From an uncultured Bacteroidota bacterium (GTDB taxonomy: Bacteria > Bacteroidota > Bacteroidia > Chitinophagales > Chitinophagaceae): 48,025 nucleotides of DNA. The DNA lies in assembly GCA_903887005.1 (NCBI GenBank), contig CAISOH010000080.1:1-48025 (forward strand). The letters are read 5' to 3'. Numbering within the stretch: the stretch's first letter is position 1; every line of letters starts with the position of its first letter. Below the pieces are notes generated by a model that was not told the origin of the DNA, did no database searches, and was given only the letters and a program-made list of their open reading frames with translations. Position numbers and translations under genes: made by a program. Positions 13,676 through 22,929 of this stretch are shown here, piece after piece.

Positions 13676-16156
13676 ATGCCAGCCGTAAAAAAATCAAGTA
13701 AAAAGAAAAACGCTAAAAAGAAAAAAATAAATCCGAAGCTACAGGTAACGCATACCCATAAGCCAAAGGAAATGAGCGACAAAGAATGGCAAACAACACT
13801 CAGGAAGCAAATAGCTGAAAAGGAAATTTTCAATATAGAGAACATTGGTGATGAGCCTGTGTATAGTGATTTCCGCATACATAACCCAAATTCAAAAAAC
13901 ACCTACAAAGTAGCGCTCCGCAGCAGGGACAACAGCCTGAATTTTTGCTCCTGCCCGGATTTTAAAACCAATTTGCTGGGTACCTGCAAACATATAGAAG
14001 CTGTACGATTGCTGCTCTCTAAAAAAAGAGGTATTAAAAGGTTGCAAAATGAATTGCCTGAACTATCTTATTCTTCCCTCTATGTTTCGTACCTGGATGA
14101 GCGGAAAATAAAACTGCGAATTGGCAGCGACAATAAGGATAAATTTGAAAAATTCGCTAAAAAGTTTTTTGACAGTGATTACACACTACTCCCGGCAGCT
14201 TATTTTGATATTGACAAGCTTTTAAAAGAAGCAAATAGCATTAGCTCCTCGTTCCGTTGTTACGATGACGCCTTGCAAATGATCATAGCCCATCGTGAAG
14301 AAATATACCGAGAAACGCTGGTAAACAAAGAAGGTAAAAACCTGTTGCGCAACATAGTAAATGTATCCTTATTCCCATATCAGGAAGAAGGCATATTATT
14401 TGCAACAAAAGCCGGCAGGTCTGTTCTCGCAGATGATATGGGGTTGGGGAAAACCATTCAGGCCATTACATGGGCGGTGTTGCTGCAAAAATATTTACAT
14501 ACACAAAAAGTAGTTATCGTTTGTCCTACCTCGTTAAAGTACCAGTGGAAAAGTGAAATAGAAAAGTTTACGGACGGCAACACAGTGACTGTGATAGAAG
14601 GCAACCCATTAGTGCGGCAGGAATTGTATAAAAACGACCAAAGTTATTTTATTATAGTAAGCTACCATATAGCGGGCAACGACTGGGCTTACATTAACCA
14701 GATGCAGGCCGATGCAGTGATACTTGACGAGGCACAACGAATCAAAAACTGGAAAACTAAAATATCGCAAAACATCAAGCGCCTTCGTTCGCCTTATTCG
14801 CTTGTGCTTACCGGAACACCTTTGGAAAATAAAATTGATGAATTGTATTCATTAGTACAATATGTAAACCCATTCCTGCTTGGTTCATTACAACAGTTTC
14901 TTTCGGCACATTCGGTAAGAGATCCGTTAACAGGCAAGGCAACTGGCTATACCGGGCTGAATGAAATAGGCTCGAAATTATCCGGTATTATGCTACGCCG
15001 TACAAAAAAAGAAGTGCTGAAACAATTACCGTCTCGCATGGACAAAAACCTGTTCGTGCCAATGACCCCTAAACAGTCTGAAATTCATGAGGAATGTAAG
15101 AATTCAGTTGCTTCTCTTATGGATAAATGGGGGCGCTTCGGTTTTTTGTCGGAAGAAGACAGGCAGCGGCTGATGAACATGCTCAATATGATGCGGATGG
15201 TATGTGATACCACTTATATCATAGACCAGAAAACCAACCACCAGACCAAATTAGACGAATTGTTCAATATCCTTGATGAACTGTTTGAAATGGAAGATGA
15301 GAAAGTAGTCATATTCAGCCAATGGGAACGCATGACCCGGCTGGTAGCTGAAGAACTGAAAACGCGCAAAATTGGTTTTGAATACCTGCATGGCGGCATC
15401 CCCGGTAAACACAGGGAAAGCCTCTTTAAAAATTTCAATAATGATCCGCAATGCAAAGTTTTCCTTTCAACAGATGCAGGAGGAGTCGGGCTAAATTTAC
15501 AAGCCGCCGCCAACCTAATCAACCTGGACATCCCCTGGAACCCTGCGGTATTAGAGCAGCGCATAGGCCGTATTTACCGGATGGGGCAAAAGAAAAATGT
15601 GTCAATAACCAACCTGGTAGCCCAGGGCACGATTGAACATAAAATGCTGACGACCTTGAAATTTAAAAGCGAGGTGGCCGCCGGAATATTAGATAACGGC
15701 GCTGACAGCATTTTCTTAGACGAAGACAGGTTTAAGAATTTCATGGAGTCCGTAGCCATGGTAACGGATGATATTCCGGAATCTTCTGATGGATTTGATG
15801 CCGAGGAAAAGAGTGAAATAGCCGCCGAAAAAATCTCCGGGCCAAAACAGGAAGAAATTGAAGCATTGATGATGCAGGAAGAAATAACAGAAGAACAACC
15901 TGCTGAAACACCAGAAAAGAAAAATGAAGCATCAGAAACACCGGTAGCTTCATTAGTGCAGAATGGCATGAATTTCTTCTCCCAGCTTGTTAATACATTA
16001 AGCGACGAGAATTCAATAAGGCAGTTAGCGCAAAGCATTACCGAAAAAGATGAAAAAACAGGAAAAACCTATCTGAAACTGCCGGTGGACAATGTAGGCA
16101 CTATAGAGAAAGCGCTTAATTTATTGGGTGGATTATTAAAGGGCTTTGGGAAATAA
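13676..16156 (+). CDS. SNF2-family DNA-dependent ATPase with SWIM zinc finger
   Basis: An 826-residue Swi2/Snf2 ATPase from the preferred ATG at 13676; the open frame extends 48 codons further but that part reads like untranslated sequence and the chosen start opens with a lysine-rich stretch (MPAVKKSSKKKNAKKKK). A SWIM zinc finger (C-S-C-P-D-F...C-K-H) lies near residues 85-105. The helicase core follows: DDMGLGKT (motif I), VILDEAQRIKN (motif II), LTGTPLENK (motif III), and STDAGGVGLNLQAA with QRIGRIYRMGQ (motifs V-VI). After about residue 690 comes an acidic Glu/Pro-rich linker and a short C-terminal helical domain. Bacterial SNF2-SWIM proteins are thought to remodel protein-DNA complexes such as stalled RNA polymerase; the target here is unknown. 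Confidence 0.92.
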   Translation: MPAVKKSSKKKNAKKKKINPKLQVTHTHKPKEMSDKEWQTTLRKQIAEKEIFNIENIGDEPVYSDFRIHNPNSKNTYKVALRSRDNSLNFCSCPDFKTNLLGTCKHIEAVRLLLSKKRGIKRLQNELPELSYSSLYVSYLDERKIKLRIGSDNKDKFEKFAKKFFDSDYTLLPAAYFDIDKLLKEANSISSSFRCYDDALQMIIAHREEIYRETLVNKEGKNLLRNIVNVSLFPYQEEGILFATKAGRSVLADDMGLGKTIQAITWAVLLQKYLHTQKVVIVCPTSLKYQWKSEIEKFTDGNTVTVIEGNPLVRQELYKNDQSYFIIVSYHIAGNDWAYINQMQADAVILDEAQRIKNWKTKISQNIKRLRSPYSLVLTGTPLENKIDELYSLVQYVNPFLLGSLQQFLSAHSVRDPLTGKATGYTGLNEIGSKLSGIMLRRTKKEVLKQLPSRMDKNLFVPMTPKQSEIHEECKNSVASLMDKWGRFGFLSEEDRQRLMNMLNMMRMVCDTTYIIDQKTNHQTKLDELFNILDELFEMEDEKVVIFSQWERMTRLVAEELKTRKIGFEYLHGGIPGKHRESLFKNFNNDPQCKVFLSTDAGGVGLNLQAAANLINLDIPWNPAVLEQRIGRIYRMGQKKNVSITNLVAQGTIEHKMLTTLKFKSEVAAGILDNGADSIFLDEDRFKNFMESVAMVTDDIPESSDGFDAEEKSEIAAEKISGPKQEEIEALMMQEEITEEQPAETPEKKNEASETPVASLVQNGMNFFSQLVNTLSDENSIRQLAQSITEKDEKTGKTYLKLPVDNVGTIEKALNLLGGLLKGFGK

Positions 16157-16398
16157 AGTGGAGATTATTTTCAAGGGACTATATTATTTTGGAAGACCGC
16201 TGGCAGCAAGGGGACAGACAGAATATGTTCCTACTGGTTCGTTATCTAACCATCTGTGGAAGGGCTCTTAATAAAACACACTGTTATTACATAAATCAGA
16301 TAAACATTTCTCTCGTTCTATTTGAAATTTTACAATTTTTCATTAAGTTGCACTTTAAATCAGCTAATGACATTTTAACCATTTTCAATAAAAAAATT

Positions 16399-16701
16399 AT
16401 GAATAAAAGACACTTACTTAATAAAAAGTTACTTCCCGTTATTGCTATAGCTGTATTCGCAACGTTGAATTCCTGCAAAAAAGATTATGTCTGTCATTGT
16501 AAGTATTTGTATAATAATACACCTAATAATGCACAGCAACCATATCCAACTTTAACGGCCCCACCAATACACGACTATTATATTAGTCTTTCAGGCACTA
16601 CCAGCAGTGGGATACAAGACCAATGCACTGCATATAAAGGTGGTTTACCCGCGGCCCCTGATTCATCTTATATATACTGCCAGGTTGAGCCACAGCAATA
16701 G
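16399..16701 (+). CDS. Small cysteine-containing lipoprotein, unknown function
   Basis: A 100-residue protein from ATG 16399 (the frame is open further upstream but the signal peptide begins here). MNKRHLLNKKLLPVIAIAVF is a lysine-rich signal sequence followed by the lipobox ATLNSC, after which comes KK and an acidic residue, typical of Bacteroidota lipoproteins. The mature part has four further cysteines (VCHC near its start, QDQC in the middle, YC near the end), enough for two disulfides. No family was recognised. It stands between the SNF2 gene and the response regulator with no operon partner. Confidence 0.65.
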   Translation: MNKRHLLNKKLLPVIAIAVFATLNSCKKDYVCHCKYLYNNTPNNAQQPYPTLTAPPIHDYYISLSGTTSSGIQDQCTAYKGGLPAAPDSSYIYCQVEPQQ

Positions 16702-17163
16702 GTGTTTACCACTTACCTGAGAGAACCTTATTAAACCTGGATTTTAAATTTACGTTTAAAAGAGTTTTCCTCTAAAAAGTCAAGGGAAAACAAGTGTTCC
16801 TTGTGTAAAAAAATAGTGCAGAAATTACCCAAATAAACAAGTCGAAATGTAACTCAACAATGTTCCCGCAGATTATAAATGACTTGTAAAATATTGATTT
16901 TACAAGGCATTTATAAATTAAAGTGTTTCCGCATGAACTTAAACCTGCCAATAGAAAGAGAACTATTACTATTTAATGTAGCTATTTGCAATAGTTTATA
17001 TAGATTTGTTCCTTAAAATTCATAGTAGCAGCGCTTTCTCAGCATGTTGTTTATACAATGATGTTTCTGTTTGTGTATTATGTGTAAGGAACAATGACAA
17101 AATCAAAAATTATTGAAAGTTTATAAAAAATAATTATTGTTTTTTTGCAAAAAAATCTTTAAT
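16702..17163. other. Intergenic region with decayed direct-repeat copy
   Basis: No gene is seen over this 460-bp gap. It contains a hairpin (CTTGTAAAAT at 16883-16892 pairing with ATTTTACAAG) within an approximately 80-bp segment (16859-16950). That segment resembles, almost collinearly, 17601-17690 on the far side of the response regulator. The rest is AT-rich with no further structure recognised. Confidence 0.5.
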
Positions 17164-17171
17164 TACATTTG
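17164..17171 (+). promoter_or_regulatory. Candidate -7 element, response regulator gene
   Basis: TACATTTG, a perfect TAnnTTTG, ends only 5 bp before the start codon at 17177. If used, transcription would begin at or next to the ATG, giving a leaderless message. TTG triplets at 17137 and 17145 flank the ideal -33 distance without matching it exactly. Confidence 0.4.
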
Positions 17172-17176
17172 ATTAT

Positions 17177-17587
17177 ATGGCGAATATTTTAATAATTGAT
17201 GATGATCCTGTAATGCTGACAACTATTCAATATATCCTTAACAGGGAAGGATATAACGTTACTATTACAAAGGATGGTATGGAAGCATTTGAACTCTTAG
17301 ATAATTATCTTTATGATATAGTTATAACAGACCTGATGATGCCTAAAATGAATGGCCTGGAAGTAATAAACAAATTAAGGAACAACCATCTGAACATGAA
17401 TATTGGCATTGTCATTGTGTCAATGGTAAATGAGGCCGCCAGCGATACTGCATTAACCCTTGGCGGAGACTATTATTTACACAAACCAATTATTGTAGAG
17501 GAATTACTTATTATTATCAGGATGCTGCTGGAAGAAAGGCAAAGAATAATAATGCCAAAGAAGACAAGTCACAGGGATAATACATGA
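17177..17587 (+). CDS. Orphan single-domain response regulator
   Basis: A 136-residue CheY-like receiver. The acidic pocket is DDDP (residues 8-11), the phosphoacceptor is Asp52 in VITDLMMPKMNG, a serine follows in VIVSMVNE, and the conserved lysine is in YLHKP near residue 104. There is no output domain: the receiver is followed only by a short charged tail. No histidine kinase is encoded nearby, so its partner is elsewhere. The gene is bounded by two related hairpin-containing repeats (16859-16950 and 17601-17690), which suggests that it arrived or was duplicated as a small cassette. A TACATTTG box lies directly before its start codon. Confidence 0.92.
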   Translation: MANILIIDDDPVMLTTIQYILNREGYNVTITKDGMEAFELLDNYLYDIVITDLMMPKMNGLEVINKLRNNHLNMNIGIVIVSMVNEAASDTALTLGGDYYLHKPIIVEELLIIIRMLLEERQRIIMPKKTSHRDNT

Positions 17588-17614
17588 AACCGGCCGCCAC
17601 ATTGTTCCACAAAT

Positions 17615-17657
17615 AAAAACGCCTTGTAAAATCTATATTTTACAAGGCGTTTTTAAA
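17615..17657. terminator. Rho-independent terminator after the response regulator
   Basis: A long stem, AAAAACGCCTTGTAAAAT, with its complement ATTTTACAAGGCGTTTTT and a four- to five-base loop. It ends in a T run and starts with an A run, so it is bidirectional. The core matches the hairpin at 16881-16910. Confidence 0.85.
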
Positions 17658-17662
17658 AAGAG

Positions 17663-17706
17663 TGGTTCCGTGGGGGCTCGAACCCCAGACCCGCTGATTA
17701 AGAGTC
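17663..17706 (-). tRNA. 3' fragment of a tRNA-Lys(CTT), attachment-site scar
   Basis: Read on the minus strand, this segment has the 3' half of a tRNA: anticodon loop CTCTTAA (anticodon CTT), 3' anticodon strand TCAGC, T arm TGGGG-TTCGAAC-CCCCA, then the acceptor strand CGGAACC and discriminator A. The D arm and 5' acceptor strand are absent: the DNA beyond the anticodon loop becomes AT-rich and unrelated. Such fragments are usually left at the distal end of elements that integrated into a tRNA gene. No integrase is nearby, so it looks like a scar. A complete tRNA-Lys should exist elsewhere in the genome. Confidence 0.7.
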
Positions 17707-17832
17707 AAAAAATTGTATCTTATTTATATTTTTGCATACTTGTTGAAATTACTTGAAAATCGTTACTAATAAAGGCTTTCAGAAATATTTACTTATTGTT
17801 TCTCTTGGTCGTAGAAGCAGCCTTTGCCAATA

Positions 17833-18711
17833 TCATTCAGTTCCCGGTTCATCCAGCAGCCTCATCAGTTGCTGTATCTCATCGGCTTTCCGTTCTTCGC
17901 GGAGGTAGCGGTAGCAGAGGCTTAATTCTTCCATCATTTTATAAATGATGCGCCTTGCAGATAACGGAGTAAAATACTGCTCAGAATTTTCCGCATTTAT
18001 TTTCTTCAGATAGTTTTCCACGTCTTTTTGCGTATAAACCATACCGCTGATCGGGTCAATAAAAAATTGTATGTGCTGTATCCCCTTTTTATCCTGGCTG
18101 AAAAAACTGTGCAGGGTATCTATATAAGCGAAGATGAATTGCCTCGGTACGTCAACAGCGAAAATGGGAATATCAAGCATTTCGCACAGCGCCAGGTATA
18201 GTATGCCTATTGTGTAAGCATTGCCCTGCCTGCTTTCCATTACCTGGTTTATGAAAAAATATTTAGGCTCGCGGGTGGTTAGTTCATTCCCCTGAAGTTT
18301 ATAATAATTATACAATATGGAGTTATATACATTTACCTGTTCCAGAGGCGTGAGATAATTATTCAACTCCAGCCATATATTGCGCCGCATCTGGTCGAAC
18401 TGGGTAAGAATAGCAGGCACATTAAGGTCGGGAAACTGGTATTTGGCAACAAGTATGGCCCCGCGCAGCAATTCCGGGTATCGTGCCGAGCTCCACTCTG
18501 AAAAGTCCTGCTGAAGATCGTGAAAATGAACACGGTGTATTAGCAGCTCTATGCGCTCCTGCACAGATTCATCAATAGTCACTTCCCACAATTTCTCCAG
18601 GTCAGGTATTATTTCCTTGCCATAATGCAACAACTGCGATGCTACGGTATCAAAAACCTCATCATCAGGGTCGTCAATCAATCTTAAAAGGGCCGTAATC
18701 TCTTTATTCAA
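17833..18711 (-). CDS. SirB1-like transglutaminase-fold protein
   Basis: A 292-residue protein resembling the SirB1 N-terminal (Transglut_core2) family. The core segment around residues 95-190 carries FDQMRRNIWLEL, NYYKLQGNELTTREPKYFFI and RQGNAYTIGILYLALCEMLD, the last being the equivalent of the R-x-G-x-x-x-S/T-L-L-Y-L motif; PRQFIFAYID follows. The classical Cys of active transglutaminases is not obvious, so enzymatic activity is doubtful. The first 90 residues look like helical HEAT-type repeats (LLRLIDDPDDEVFDTVASQL). The C terminus is helical. Function in Bacteroidota is not established. Confidence 0.75.
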   Translation of the reverse strand: MNKEITALLRLIDDPDDEVFDTVASQLLHYGKEIIPDLEKLWEVTIDESVQERIELLIHRVHFHDLQQDFSEWSSARYPELLRGAILVAKYQFPDLNVPAILTQFDQMRRNIWLELNNYLTPLEQVNVYNSILYNYYKLQGNELTTREPKYFFINQVMESRQGNAYTIGILYLALCEMLDIPIFAVDVPRQFIFAYIDTLHSFFSQDKKGIQHIQFFIDPISGMVYTQKDVENYLKKINAENSEQYFTPLSARRIIYKMMEELSLCYRYLREERKADEIQQLMRLLDEPGTE

Positions 18712-19013
18712 AAGTCAAAATTCAAAAGTCAAAATTCAAAAAGTATAGAGCCGAAAGTATAAAGTCAAAAGTCAAAGTAGATAGTATATAGTCGTTAGTA
18801 TATAGTCGTTAGTATATAGTCGTTAGTATATAGTCGTTAGTATATAGTCGTTAGTATATAGTCGAAAATGCATAGAGAAATCAAAGCAATGAAATACCTG
18901 ATCTATCAAAATTAATTTTTAGCGAATAACAACTATCTACTAACGACTATCTACTATTCACTAACTACAAATGACTATCTACTATTTACTAACTACTATC
19001 TACTAAATGCTGA
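18712..19013. repeat. Simple-repeat intergenic region with 14-bp tandem array
   Basis: The 300-bp gap upstream of the SirB1-like gene and downstream of topA holds no gene. From 18712 it has AAAAGTCAAAATTC-type words, then six tandem copies of AGTATATAGTCGTT (18783-18864), then CTATCTACTAACGA-type words on the opposite strand sense (about 18925-19010). The two outer halves are partly complementary, so the region could fold into a long imperfect hairpin. Confidence 0.8.
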
Positions 19014-21353
19014 CTACTTCTTCCTCCCTCTCGGAGCCTTTTTAGGCGGGTTTGCTTTCGCCTCTTCAATAATAGCCTTTACCTCTTCTATAGTCAGTTT
19101 TGCAGGGGTTTCTGATTTTTCCTTTGGTATCTTATAATTATGCAATCCCTGCTTGATATATGCACCATAAGGCCCCTTCAGTATCCTTATCTTTTCCTTT
19201 TCAAATACCTTTATTTCACTTTCCAGTTTGGCTTTTCGTTTTTCTTCTATCAGCGGCGCCACTTCCTCCAGTTCTATTGTATAAGGATCCATTCCCTTTT
19301 TCAGGGAATAAAACTGGCCGGCATTCTGTGCATATGGCCCGAAGCGCCCGATATTTACTGTCACATCTTCTCCTTCAAACTGGCCAAGGTTCCTTGGCAA
19401 TCTAAACAGTTCAAATGCTTCTTCCAGTGTTATGGTTTCAATACTCTGGTTGGCGCGCAGCTTGGCAAAACGGGGTTTTTCCTCACCCTCAGATATTCCT
19501 ATCTGCACCATCGGCCCGAAACGCCCAAGCCTTGCCACTACCGGCTTACCGCTTGCCGGGTCCACTCCGAGTTCACGTTCGCCTTTTGCCCTGCTTGCCG
19601 TTTCTATGGTATGTTCCACCAACTCATGGAATGGAACGTAGAAGTCGTCAAGCATTTTATTGTATAGTTGGCGTCCTTCGGCTATATGGTCAAATTCCGC
19701 TTCTATCTTAGCCGTAAAGTCGTAGTCCATAACCTTATGGAAATGTTCCCGGAGAAAATCCGTAACCACCATTCCAAGGTCGGTAGGGAATAATTTATTT
19801 TTTTCCGCTCCTATATTTTCGCTGCCGGTTGCTCCGGTAATTTTATCTTTTTGTAAAGTAATCACCTGGAATTCGCGCTTCACACCATCCTTATCCCGTT
19901 TTTCCACATAACCTCTTTGCTGCACCGTGCTAATAGTTGGTGCGTAAGTAGAAGGCCGTCCAATACCCAATTCCTCTAATTTCTTCACCAAAGAAGCTTC
20001 CGTATATCTGGGTGCAGGACGGGTAAAACGCTCTGTTGCCATCATACGCTGAAAGTCCAATTTCTGCCCGGCAACCAATGGGGGCAACATACCACCTGCT
20101 TCATCTTCGCCATCCTCTTCATCATGTCCCTCACTATATACCTTCAGGAAGCCATCAAAACGCAATACTTCTCCTGTTGCTGTCAGCGGGTCAGGCTGTG
20201 TAGAGACGTTTATTTTGGCTATGGTACGTTCCAGTATGGCGTCAGCCATCTGGCAGGCCATAGTACGCTTCCATATCAGTTCATAAAGACGGCTGGTATC
20301 CGCATCGCCTGCGGTCGTGGCATTCATATCAGTTGGCCTTATAGCTTCATGCGCTTCCTGTGCCGATTCGCTCTTCGTTTTGAAAATCCGCTGCTGGTGG
20401 TATTTCTCTCCATACTGGGCGTATATGGCATTACGGGCCTCCTCTATCGCGGTTTCCGATAAGTTGACGGAATCTGTACGCATATAGGTGATGTGCCCGT
20501 TCTCATACAGCTTCTGCGCCAGCAGCATCGTTTTGGATACCGAGTATCCCAATTTACGGCTTGCTTCCTGCTGTAAGGTGGACGTGGTAAAAGGCGCTGA
20601 TGGCGTTTTCTTACCCGGCTTCACCTGCACATCTTTTACAGAATAGCTGGCGCCCACACATTTTTCGAGATAGCTTTGAGCGCCCTTCGGATCATTTATC
20701 TTATCAGGGCCATCGGCCTTAAAAGTTACGCTCTTATTGTTGATATCATCAGCGGCGAATAATGCATCTACTTTAAAACTGCTGTTTACCGTAAACCGGT
20801 TAATATCGCGCTCCCGCTCTACTATCAGCCTCACAGCTACCGACTGCACCCTGCCAGCCGACAGATTGTTTCGCATACTCATTTTGCGCCACAATACGGG
20901 CGACAACTCAAACCCTACGATACGGTCTAAGATACGGCGTGCCTGCTGCGCGTTTACCAGGTCCATATTTACAGTCCGCGGATTTTCCACGGCGCGCTTT
21001 ATGGCAGGTTTGGTGATCTCATGAAATACAATGCGCTTGGTTTTATACGGGTCTAATCCCAACACCTCGCACAAATGCCAGGATATTGCTTCTCCTTCGC
21101 GGTCCTCATCCGTTGCGAGCCATACTTCGTCCGATTTTTTGGCCAGCGCTTTAAGTTCCTTTACTACCTTCTGCTTATCTTCAGAAACGATATACTTGGG
21201 CTTATATCCATTCTTAATGTCTATGCCCATGTCTTCCTTCTCCAAATCGCGTATATGTCCATAGCACGATTTTACCTCAAAATCGGGGCCTAATATCTTT
21301 TCAATGGTCTTAGCCTTGGCAGGCGACTCCACTATCAACAAATGTTTTGCCAT
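19014..21353 (-). CDS. topA: DNA topoisomerase I (type IA)
   Basis: A 779-residue type IA topoisomerase from ATG 21353 (MAKHLLIVESPAKAKTIEKI); the frame runs 16 codons further upstream but this is the family start. The Toprim domain shows VESPAKA and ATDEDREGEAISWH with the metal-binding acidic residues. The nucleophilic tyrosine lies in GHITYMRTDSVNL near residue 300. Instead of C4 zinc fingers the C-terminal third has repeats of the type LGRFGPMVQIG, IGRFGPYAQNAG and KGPYGAYIKQG, which is usual in Bacteroidota. It ends in a lysine/arginine tail. The enzyme relaxes negative supercoils during transcription and replication. The start is 134 bp from the end of the first T9SS paralogue, with a terminator between. 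Confidence 0.96.
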   Translation of the reverse strand: MAKHLLIVESPAKAKTIEKILGPDFEVKSCYGHIRDLEKEDMGIDIKNGYKPKYIVSEDKQKVVKELKALAKKSDEVWLATDEDREGEAISWHLCEVLGLDPYKTKRIVFHEITKPAIKRAVENPRTVNMDLVNAQQARRILDRIVGFELSPVLWRKMSMRNNLSAGRVQSVAVRLIVERERDINRFTVNSSFKVDALFAADDINNKSVTFKADGPDKINDPKGAQSYLEKCVGASYSVKDVQVKPGKKTPSAPFTTSTLQQEASRKLGYSVSKTMLLAQKLYENGHITYMRTDSVNLSETAIEEARNAIYAQYGEKYHQQRIFKTKSESAQEAHEAIRPTDMNATTAGDADTSRLYELIWKRTMACQMADAILERTIAKINVSTQPDPLTATGEVLRFDGFLKVYSEGHDEEDGEDEAGGMLPPLVAGQKLDFQRMMATERFTRPAPRYTEASLVKKLEELGIGRPSTYAPTISTVQQRGYVEKRDKDGVKREFQVITLQKDKITGATGSENIGAEKNKLFPTDLGMVVTDFLREHFHKVMDYDFTAKIEAEFDHIAEGRQLYNKMLDDFYVPFHELVEHTIETASRAKGERELGVDPASGKPVVARLGRFGPMVQIGISEGEEKPRFAKLRANQSIETITLEEAFELFRLPRNLGQFEGEDVTVNIGRFGPYAQNAGQFYSLKKGMDPYTIELEEVAPLIEEKRKAKLESEIKVFEKEKIRILKGPYGAYIKQGLHNYKIPKEKSETPAKLTIEEVKAIIEEAKANPPKKAPRGRKK

Positions 21354-21426
21354 CCCTGTATTTCCTTTTTTCCGGCCTGAATTCAGGCCAAGCGTGTGCA
21401 ATAATAGAATATTGTTTTGAAAAAGA

Positions 21427-21468
21427 AAAAAGAGACTCTCCCAAATATTCTGAGAAAGGCTCTTTTTT
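21427..21468. terminator. Terminator between the T9SS array and topA
   Basis: AAAAGAG and CTCTC pair with GAG and CTCTTTT across a loop containing AAATATT, with small internal mismatches. On the minus strand this sits after the last gene of the paralogue array and before topA; T runs are present on both sides. Confidence 0.6.
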
Positions 21469-21486
21469 ATATAAAATAAACAGGTA

Positions 21487-22929
21487 TTAATGCGCTATTA
21501 CCACTCGTCCGGTAGTTTGTTCGCCATTAGAAGATAGCGTATATAAATAAATACCATCAGGAAAATTTAGGGTATTAAATACTGCTTTACCCTTATTAGT
21601 ATTGTTCAGCTTCTGAATTGCCACCACCTGGCCAATCATATTTGTAAGCGTTACAGATACATCAGATTCCTGTGTCAGATTGAATTCAATATTCAATTCA
21701 TCGGTAGCAGGATTGGGGATGGCATTAATAATATTTTTAGCAATTGACACATTATCAGCATTATCTGGCAGACAAAATGGAACTGAACATGTCGGACAAG
21801 TAACATACCAGTTAATATATGGATATTGCAAAGCAGATGGACTGCTGCCATTACTCTGAGCCCAGGTGGGACTAAAAACGCTATCCCAATTAGCCGGAGT
21901 ATTTGGGAGCTTTTTCCAATAACCTAAATTCTGATCTGCAGTGTATGGTTCCCAGGTGGGGCATTGGTAGGGTGCCCAGGTTGCAGTATCGGCATTTGCA
22001 TAGTAGGCTACAAGCGGTCTCCATACATTATACTTGTTATTCCCTGAACCAAGCCAGGTACCAATAAGAGTATCTCCCGGAGTTGGAGTACTTAATATGC
22101 CGGTTTTAGTAGCTGGGTCTCCGCTTATAAATGTAATGCTCATGCCACAAAAACTTCCCGCCGCTACACTAATACCTGTTGTGCCGTTAACATGTACAGT
22201 CATTGACCAGACACCATTTTTATTGGTATCAGCCCAGGTGGCGCTGTTCAGAATTATGTCTTTTTTATAGGTAATAGTATAGGAACGCTTTGATAATGTA
22301 TTGGTTACACTATCCCATATCATATCAAAAAAGGCATTACCGCTATAATGCCCTGCACTCATGGATAAGCCTGAAAAGATATCTGATGAAGAACTGCCAT
22401 TGCCAGTCACAAACACACAGCGAAGCGTATCCACTACTGATGCCTTTAATTTATTAAAGGCATACACGCCAAAAAGTGTAACAGAATCTAAATTATATGC
22501 ATTACCAGATGTACCAGCCATGACACGCATTTGACCTACATATGCCTGATCAGGCTCACCACAAAAAAACAAAGCGGCACCAGGGTCAAATACCGCAGCC
22601 TCACAAACAGTAGTAACATGCCGGTAAACCCCGGCATCTGTCAATTCTGTACCATTGGTATCATTCCATATCGTTGTGGCTGCAAGACCGGTAAATGTTC
22701 CATTTCCTCCCGGGCCTCCTCCCAATGTAATATTGTTATAATAGTTTTGAGAAGTGTCCATAGCATCGCCATAATTGTACCGGCGGGCGCCACCTGCAGT
22801 GCTCTTATGTGCGGCAGCATTTTTTTGCTGGTTGTAATTGCGTAAAGCAGTTGCATCAATTTTACGATCCTGTGCGATGGCATTCATTACTATTGCACAA
22901 CCTGCTAAGAATAAAAAGAACTTTTTCAT
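21487..22929 (-). CDS. T9SS-exported paralogue 1 (last of the array)
   Basis: A 480-residue secreted protein. It has a signal peptide (MKKFFLFLAGCAIVMNAIAQ) and a C-terminal T9SS type A sorting domain over the last 75 or so residues: AIPNPATDELNIEFNL, VSVTLTNMIGQVV and GIYLYTLSSNGEQTTGRVV. The central part, shared by all five array members, has RYNYGDAMDTSQNYYNNITL, a TIWNDTNGTEL stretch, GYWKKLPNTPANWDSVF, YPYINWYV and a C-P-T-C pair just before the sorting domain. No enzyme family is recognised; the middle is rich in beta-prone Asn/Thr/Gly. It is the closest relative of the adjacent paralogue 2 and follows it after only 25 bp, so the two are probably cotranscribed. Cargo of the Por machinery, surface-bound or released. 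Confidence 0.85.
   Translation of the reverse strand: MKKFFLFLAGCAIVMNAIAQDRKIDATALRNYNQQKNAAAHKSTAGGARRYNYGDAMDTSQNYYNNITLGGGPGGNGTFTGLAATTIWNDTNGTELTDAGVYRHVTTVCEAAVFDPGAALFFCGEPDQAYVGQMRVMAGTSGNAYNLDSVTLFGVYAFNKLKASVVDTLRCVFVTGNGSSSSDIFSGLSMSAGHYSGNAFFDMIWDSVTNTLSKRSYTITYKKDIILNSATWADTNKNGVWSMTVHVNGTTGISVAAGSFCGMSITFISGDPATKTGILSTPTPGDTLIGTWLGSGNNKYNVWRPLVAYYANADTATWAPYQCPTWEPYTADQNLGYWKKLPNTPANWDSVFSPTWAQSNGSSPSALQYPYINWYVTCPTCSVPFCLPDNADNVSIAKNIINAIPNPATDELNIEFNLTQESDVSVTLTNMIGQVVAIQKLNNTNKGKAVFNTLNFPDGIYLYTLSSNGEQTTGRVVIAH

Noticed and set aside
17663-17706. Complete tRNA-Lys gene
   Set aside because: Only the anticodon loop to the 3' end is present; no D arm or 5' acceptor strand follows on the minus strand.
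18783-18864. Possible CRISPR array
   Set aside because: The six 14-bp units are directly joined with no spacers and no cas genes are nearby.
19140-21293. Several plus-strand frames over topA
   Set aside because: All are antisense to a clear topoisomerase I and have no recognisable domain or start.
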